Positions 31,620-34,502 of a DNA stretch of 34,502 bases are shown here, in pieces (position 1 is the first letter of the stretch; every line of letters starts with the position of its first letter). The stretch lies in assembly GCA_023432005.1 (NCBI GenBank), contig JAEYVF010000087.1, positions 1-34,502 on the forward strand, in the 5' to 3' direction. The notes below the pieces were generated by a model that saw only the letters and a program-made list of their open reading frames with translations, had not been told where the DNA came from and ran no database searches. A program made the position numbers and the translations under genes. The DNA comes from Actinomycetes bacterium (GTDB lineage: Bacteria > Actinomycetota > Actinomycetes > Actinomycetales > Microbacteriaceae).

Positions 31620-31776
31620 GAGGCGATGTTACGCGCCGGGACTGCGAGGAATTGCGTCGCGCCCCCGCGGATACGCGTGCTGCTCCGCGGGCGATGCAAC
31701 AGATCGGCGCGCGGTGCCGCTTCATGCACGAATCCTGCGTCGCGGTTTCCTCCGTGTAACGATTCCGCCATCCGGT

Positions 31777-31805
31777 TTGGCGGTCGGGTGAACGCGACTT
31801 AAGGT
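31777..31805 (+). promoter_or_regulatory. Promoter of the peptide ABC transporter operon
   Basis: TTGGCG (31777-31782) and TAAGGT (31800-31805) are separated by 17 nt and lie about 60 nt before the GTG start of the lipoprotein. The -35 overlaps one arm of CCGCCA(31765-31770)/TGGCGG(31778-31783), a small inverted repeat that may be an operator. The rest of the 248-nt gap (31620-31867) holds nothing else I can identify. Confidence 0.6.
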
Positions 31806-31867
31806 TTCACCAACACCGCCATGCGCGCTGATGCCCGCATGGCGTCCCATTGTGTACAGGAGGAACT

Positions 31868-33493
31868 GTGCGAATCTCTCGCATCGCAGCAGCAGCCGGG
31901 GGCGTCGCAGTCGCCGCCGCGCTCGTCCTCTCCGGTTGCTCGTCGGACAACGGCGGCAACAACGGAGGAGGCTCGGCATCGTCCGGCGTCGTCAACGTCG
32001 CCTGGTCGGAGCCGGAGAACCCGCTGATCCCGGCCAACACCAACGAGGTCAACGGCGGTCAGGTTCTCAACAACATGTTCGCCGGGCTCGTCTACTACAA
32101 GGCGGATGGCTCGTGGGACTACGACGCCGCCGAGTCGATCGAGTCGGACGACTACATCACCTGGACGATCAAGCTCAAGGCTGACCAGAAGTTCTCCGAC
32201 GGCACTCCGGTGACCGCCGAGTCCTTCGTCAACGCCTGGCAGTGGGCCGCGTCCAACCCCGACCTTCTGAACCAGTGGTGGTTCATCGACGCGATCGCGT
32301 TCAAGGGCGGCACGTACGACGGCGGCGAGAACACTCTCGCGCTCGAGGTCGTCGACGACACGACCTTCACGGTCGAGCTCGCCGACGCGCGCGCCGACTT
32401 CCCCGTCGCGCTCGGCTACACCGTCTTCTTCCCGCTGCCGGAGGCCTTCTTCGACGACCCGGACGCGTTCGGTGACGCCCCGATCGGCAACGGCCCCTAC
32501 AAGCTCAGCGAGGACGGCTGGGTGCACGGCGAGAGCCTGGGCCTCGTCCCCAACGAGAACTACAACGGCCCGCGCAAGGCGCAGAACGGCGGCCTGAACT
32601 TCAAGGTCTACGCGACGCTCGACGCCGCCTACGCCGACCTGCTCTCGGACAACGTCGACATCGTCGACTCGGTCCCGACGAGCGCGCTCGCGACCTTCAA
32701 GGACGACCTCGGCGACCGCGCCGTGGAGCAGGCCACCGCCGTGTTCCAGTCGTTCTCGATCCAGCCGACGCTCCCGGGCTTCGCGTACGACGACGAGGGC
32801 AAGCTCCGCCGCGCCGCCATCTCGCACGCGATCAACCGCGAGGAGATCACCGAGGTCATCTTCCAGGGCACGCGTACCCCCGCCGAGGACTTCACCTCGC
32901 CGGTCATCGCGGGCTTCGACCCGGAGGCCGTCGAGGGCTCCGAGGTCCTGGAGTACGACCCCGAGCTCGCCAAGGAGCTGTGGGCCCAGGCTGACGCCAT
33001 CCGTCCGTGGACGGGCACGTTCCAGCTCGCCTACAACGCCGACGGCGGCCACCAGGAGTGGGTCGACGCGACGGTGAACTCGATCAAGAACGCGCTCGGC
33101 ATCGACGCGGTGGGCCTGCCCTACCCCGACTTCGCCGGTCTGCGCACCGAGGTCAACGACCGCACCATCAAGGCCGCGTTCCGCACCGGTTGGCAGTTCG
33201 ACTTCCCGTCGGCCGCCAACATCCTCGGCGCGCTGTACGTGACCGGTTCCGGCTCGAACGACGCCGACTACTCGAACCCCGACTTCGACAAGCTGTTCCG
33301 CGAGGGCCTCGCCTCCGCTGACCAGGAGGAGCAGTCGAAGCTCTTCAACGAGTCGCAGAAGTACCTCTTCGAGGACCTGCCCGCGATCCCGCTGTGGTAC
33401 GGCGCGGTCACGGCCGGCTACTCGACGCAGGTGGAGAACGTGGAGTTCGGCTGGGACAGCTGGCCCATCCTGCACGAGGTCACCAAGGGCTGA
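31868..33493 (+). CDS. Peptide ABC transporter substrate-binding lipoprotein (family 5)
   Basis: 541 residues. An N-terminal signal of RISRIAAAAGG and hydrophobic VAVAAALVL ends in the lipobox LSGC with the lipidated Cys24, then a Ser/Gly/Asn linker. The mature part has the family 5 (OppA/DppA) pattern: DGSWDYDAAESIES, the KFSDGTPVTAESFVNAWQ signature, and FDKLFREGL with a C-terminal DLPAIPLWYGAV. It captures peptides at the outer face of the membrane for the permease that follows. The GTG at 31868 has AGGAGGA at the right distance. A 16-bp hairpin follows its stop, before the permease. Confidence 0.95.
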   Translation: MRISRIAAAAGGVAVAAALVLSGCSSDNGGNNGGGSASSGVVNVAWSEPENPLIPANTNEVNGGQVLNNMFAGLVYYKADGSWDYDAAESIESDDYITWTIKLKADQKFSDGTPVTAESFVNAWQWAASNPDLLNQWWFIDAIAFKGGTYDGGENTLALEVVDDTTFTVELADARADFPVALGYTVFFPLPEAFFDDPDAFGDAPIGNGPYKLSEDGWVHGESLGLVPNENYNGPRKAQNGGLNFKVYATLDAAYADLLSDNVDIVDSVPTSALATFKDDLGDRAVEQATAVFQSFSIQPTLPGFAYDDEGKLRRAAISHAINREEITEVIFQGTRTPAEDFTSPVIAGFDPEAVEGSEVLEYDPELAKELWAQADAIRPWTGTFQLAYNADGGHQEWVDATVNSIKNALGIDAVGLPYPDFAGLRTEVNDRTIKAAFRTGWQFDFPSAANILGALYVTGSGSNDADYSNPDFDKLFREGLASADQEEQSKLFNESQKYLFEDLPAIPLWYGAVTAGYSTQVENVEFGWDSWPILHEVTKG

Positions 33494-33518
33494 TCGACAG
33501 CTCGACGAGCAATACGCA

Positions 33519-33553
33519 CTGTGGGGCGGCGTCGCTTCGGCGCCGCCCCACAG
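33519..33553 (+). terminator. Intercistronic hairpin between lipoprotein and permease genes
   Basis: CTGTGGGGCGGCG (33519-33531) pairs perfectly with CGCCGCCCCACAG (33541-33553), and inner bases TCG and CGG extend the stem around a CTT loop. It lies 25 nt past the lipoprotein stop. A short T-run (GATTTTC) occurs only about 16 nt later. Such hairpins commonly act as partial terminators or 3'-end stabilisers that raise binding-protein mRNA over permease mRNA. Confidence 0.75.
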
Positions 33554-33592
33554 GGTGCGTCCCCCACGATTTTCTGAAACGCTGAACTCCCT

Positions 33593-34502
33593 ATGATCTG
33601 GTACATCGTCAGGCGCCTGCTGCAGGGCATCCCGGTGTTCTTCGGGTCGACGTTCATCATCTTCACGATGGTGTTCGCGATGCCGGGAAACCCTGTGCTC
33701 CGCATGTTCGGCGACCGCACCCCGTCCCCCGAGCAGATCGCGGCGCTCGAGGAGAAGTTCCATCTCGACCAGCCCTTCCTGACCCGCTACTTCCTCTATC
33801 TCGGCGACGTGCTCCAGGGAAACCTCGGCACGACCTACGCCGGTCAGTCCGTCAACGAGATCCTCGCCCGCACCTTCCCGACGACGCTGCGGCTGGCGCT
33901 CCTCGCCGTTCTCATCCAGCTGATCATCGGCGTGCTCGCCGGCCTCATCTCGGGTCTGCGCAAGGGCGGCATCTTCGACAGCGCCACGCTGCTCGTGACG
34001 CTCGTCATCATCTCGATGCCGGTCTTCGTGTTCGCGTTCGTCGCGCAGTGGATCTTCGGCATCAACCTCGGCTGGTTCAGGCCGACGGTCGGCGCCGGCG
34101 CCCCATGGAGCGATCTGATACTCCCCGCGATCGTGCTCGCGGGTCTCAACATGGCCTACGTCGTGCGGCTCACGCGCGCGTCGGTGATCGAGACCAACCA
34201 GAACGACTTCGTGCGCATGGCGTACGGCAAGGGTCTGTCGCGAGGGCGCGTCATCCCCGTGCACGTGCTGCGCAACTCCCTCATCCCCGTGACCACCAAC
34301 CTCGCCGCCGACTTCGGCATCCTGATCGTCGGCGCGACCGTCACGGAGGGCATCTTCAACGTGCCGGGAGTCGGCAACGAACTGTTCAAGGCGATCAACC
34401 GCCACGACACCCCCGAGATCGTCTCGATCGTGACGATCCTCGTCATCGTGTACGTGCTCGTGAACATCGCCATCGACCTCCTCTACGGAGTGCTCGACCC
34501 GA
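33593..34502 (+). CDS. Peptide ABC transporter permease, OppB/DppB type (3' end outside window)
   Basis: 303 residues are visible and the frame is open at the window end. The start is MIWYIVRRLLQGIPVFFGST, typical of DppB, followed by a large periplasmic loop with PGNPVLRMFG and LDQPFLTRYFLYLGDVLQGNLG. The permease helices contain the EAA loop FVRMAYGKGLSRGRVIPVHVLRNSLIPV with its conserved Gly, which docks to the ATPase. The end visible is LLYGVLDP, very near the normal C-terminus, so only a few residues are missing. The second permease and ATPases are expected just beyond the window. Confidence 0.95.
   Translation, partial: MIWYIVRRLLQGIPVFFGSTFIIFTMVFAMPGNPVLRMFGDRTPSPEQIAALEEKFHLDQPFLTRYFLYLGDVLQGNLGTTYAGQSVNEILARTFPTTLRLALLAVLIQLIIGVLAGLISGLRKGGIFDSATLLVTLVIISMPVFVFAFVAQWIFGINLGWFRPTVGAGAPWSDLILPAIVLAGLNMAYVVRLTRASVIETNQNDFVRMAYGKGLSRGRVIPVHVLRNSLIPVTTNLAADFGILIVGATVTEGIFNVPGVGNELFKAINRHDTPEIVSIVTILVIVYVLVNIAIDLLYGVLDP

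Overview
This 34.5 kb window is chromosomal DNA from a high-GC actinobacterium, most likely a member of the Microbacteriaceae. Four things point there: the strongly GC-biased third positions, the two small DUF7882-type proteins (a family I associate with Microbacteriaceae), intergenic repeats of the GGTTGAGTAGC...GTATCGAAACC kind, and TANNNT -10 boxes set only 6-8 nt before start codons, as in actinobacterial leaderless transcripts. No IS element, phage gene, CRISPR array, rRNA or tRNA gene was seen. Genes are densely packed and several convergent pairs end 2-16 nt apart.

Layout. 1-6.1 kb: rmuC (-), mmsA (+) with a small downstream gene, a DEDDh exonuclease (-), two small minus-strand genes and ychF (+). 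6.1-10.9 kb: an aldo/keto reductase divergent from a TetR regulator over a well-formed double operator, a DUF1801-like protein, a GntR/UTRA regulator preceded by a possible 10-codon leader peptide, a YigZ/IMPACT protein, a VOC protein and a PlsC-like acyltransferase. 11.0-15.4 kb: glutaminase translationally coupled to an MFS exporter, an AhpD-like protein, and two DUF7882 paralogues flanking an unrelated small protein. 15.5-21.5 kb: an IclR regulator divergent from a compact hutHUGI histidine-degradation operon, with a perfect 16-bp palindrome between them. 21.6-25.4 kb: a 1030-residue polytopic membrane protein ending in a cysteine-rich patatin-like domain, and a small membrane protein. 25.4-30.0 kb: a tandem glycine riboswitch followed by gcvT-gcvH-gcvP. 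30.0-31.6 kb: an inverted pair of intergenic repeats, a possible proline-rich small protein, a CPBP protease and a DCC-family oxidoreductase. 31.8-34.5 kb: a peptide ABC transporter operon (lipoprotein, then permease running off the window).

Metabolic theme. Histidine is degraded to glutamate (HutH, U, I, G), glutamine to glutamate (glutaminase), glycine is cleaved to C1 units (GcvTHP under glycine control), and valine or inositol semialdehydes are converted to acyl-CoA (MmsA). Peptide uptake by the ABC system could supply the amino acids. This points to an amino-acid-using heterotroph.

Most of the window is recognisable housekeeping and catabolic content. The least explained items are the membrane-tethered patatin-like protein, the DUF7882 pair with its central small protein, the short ORFs (leader peptide, 28-aa ORF, proline-rich ORF), and the recurring leaderless promoter geometry. 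I did not see a convincing new multi-gene defence or mobile system.
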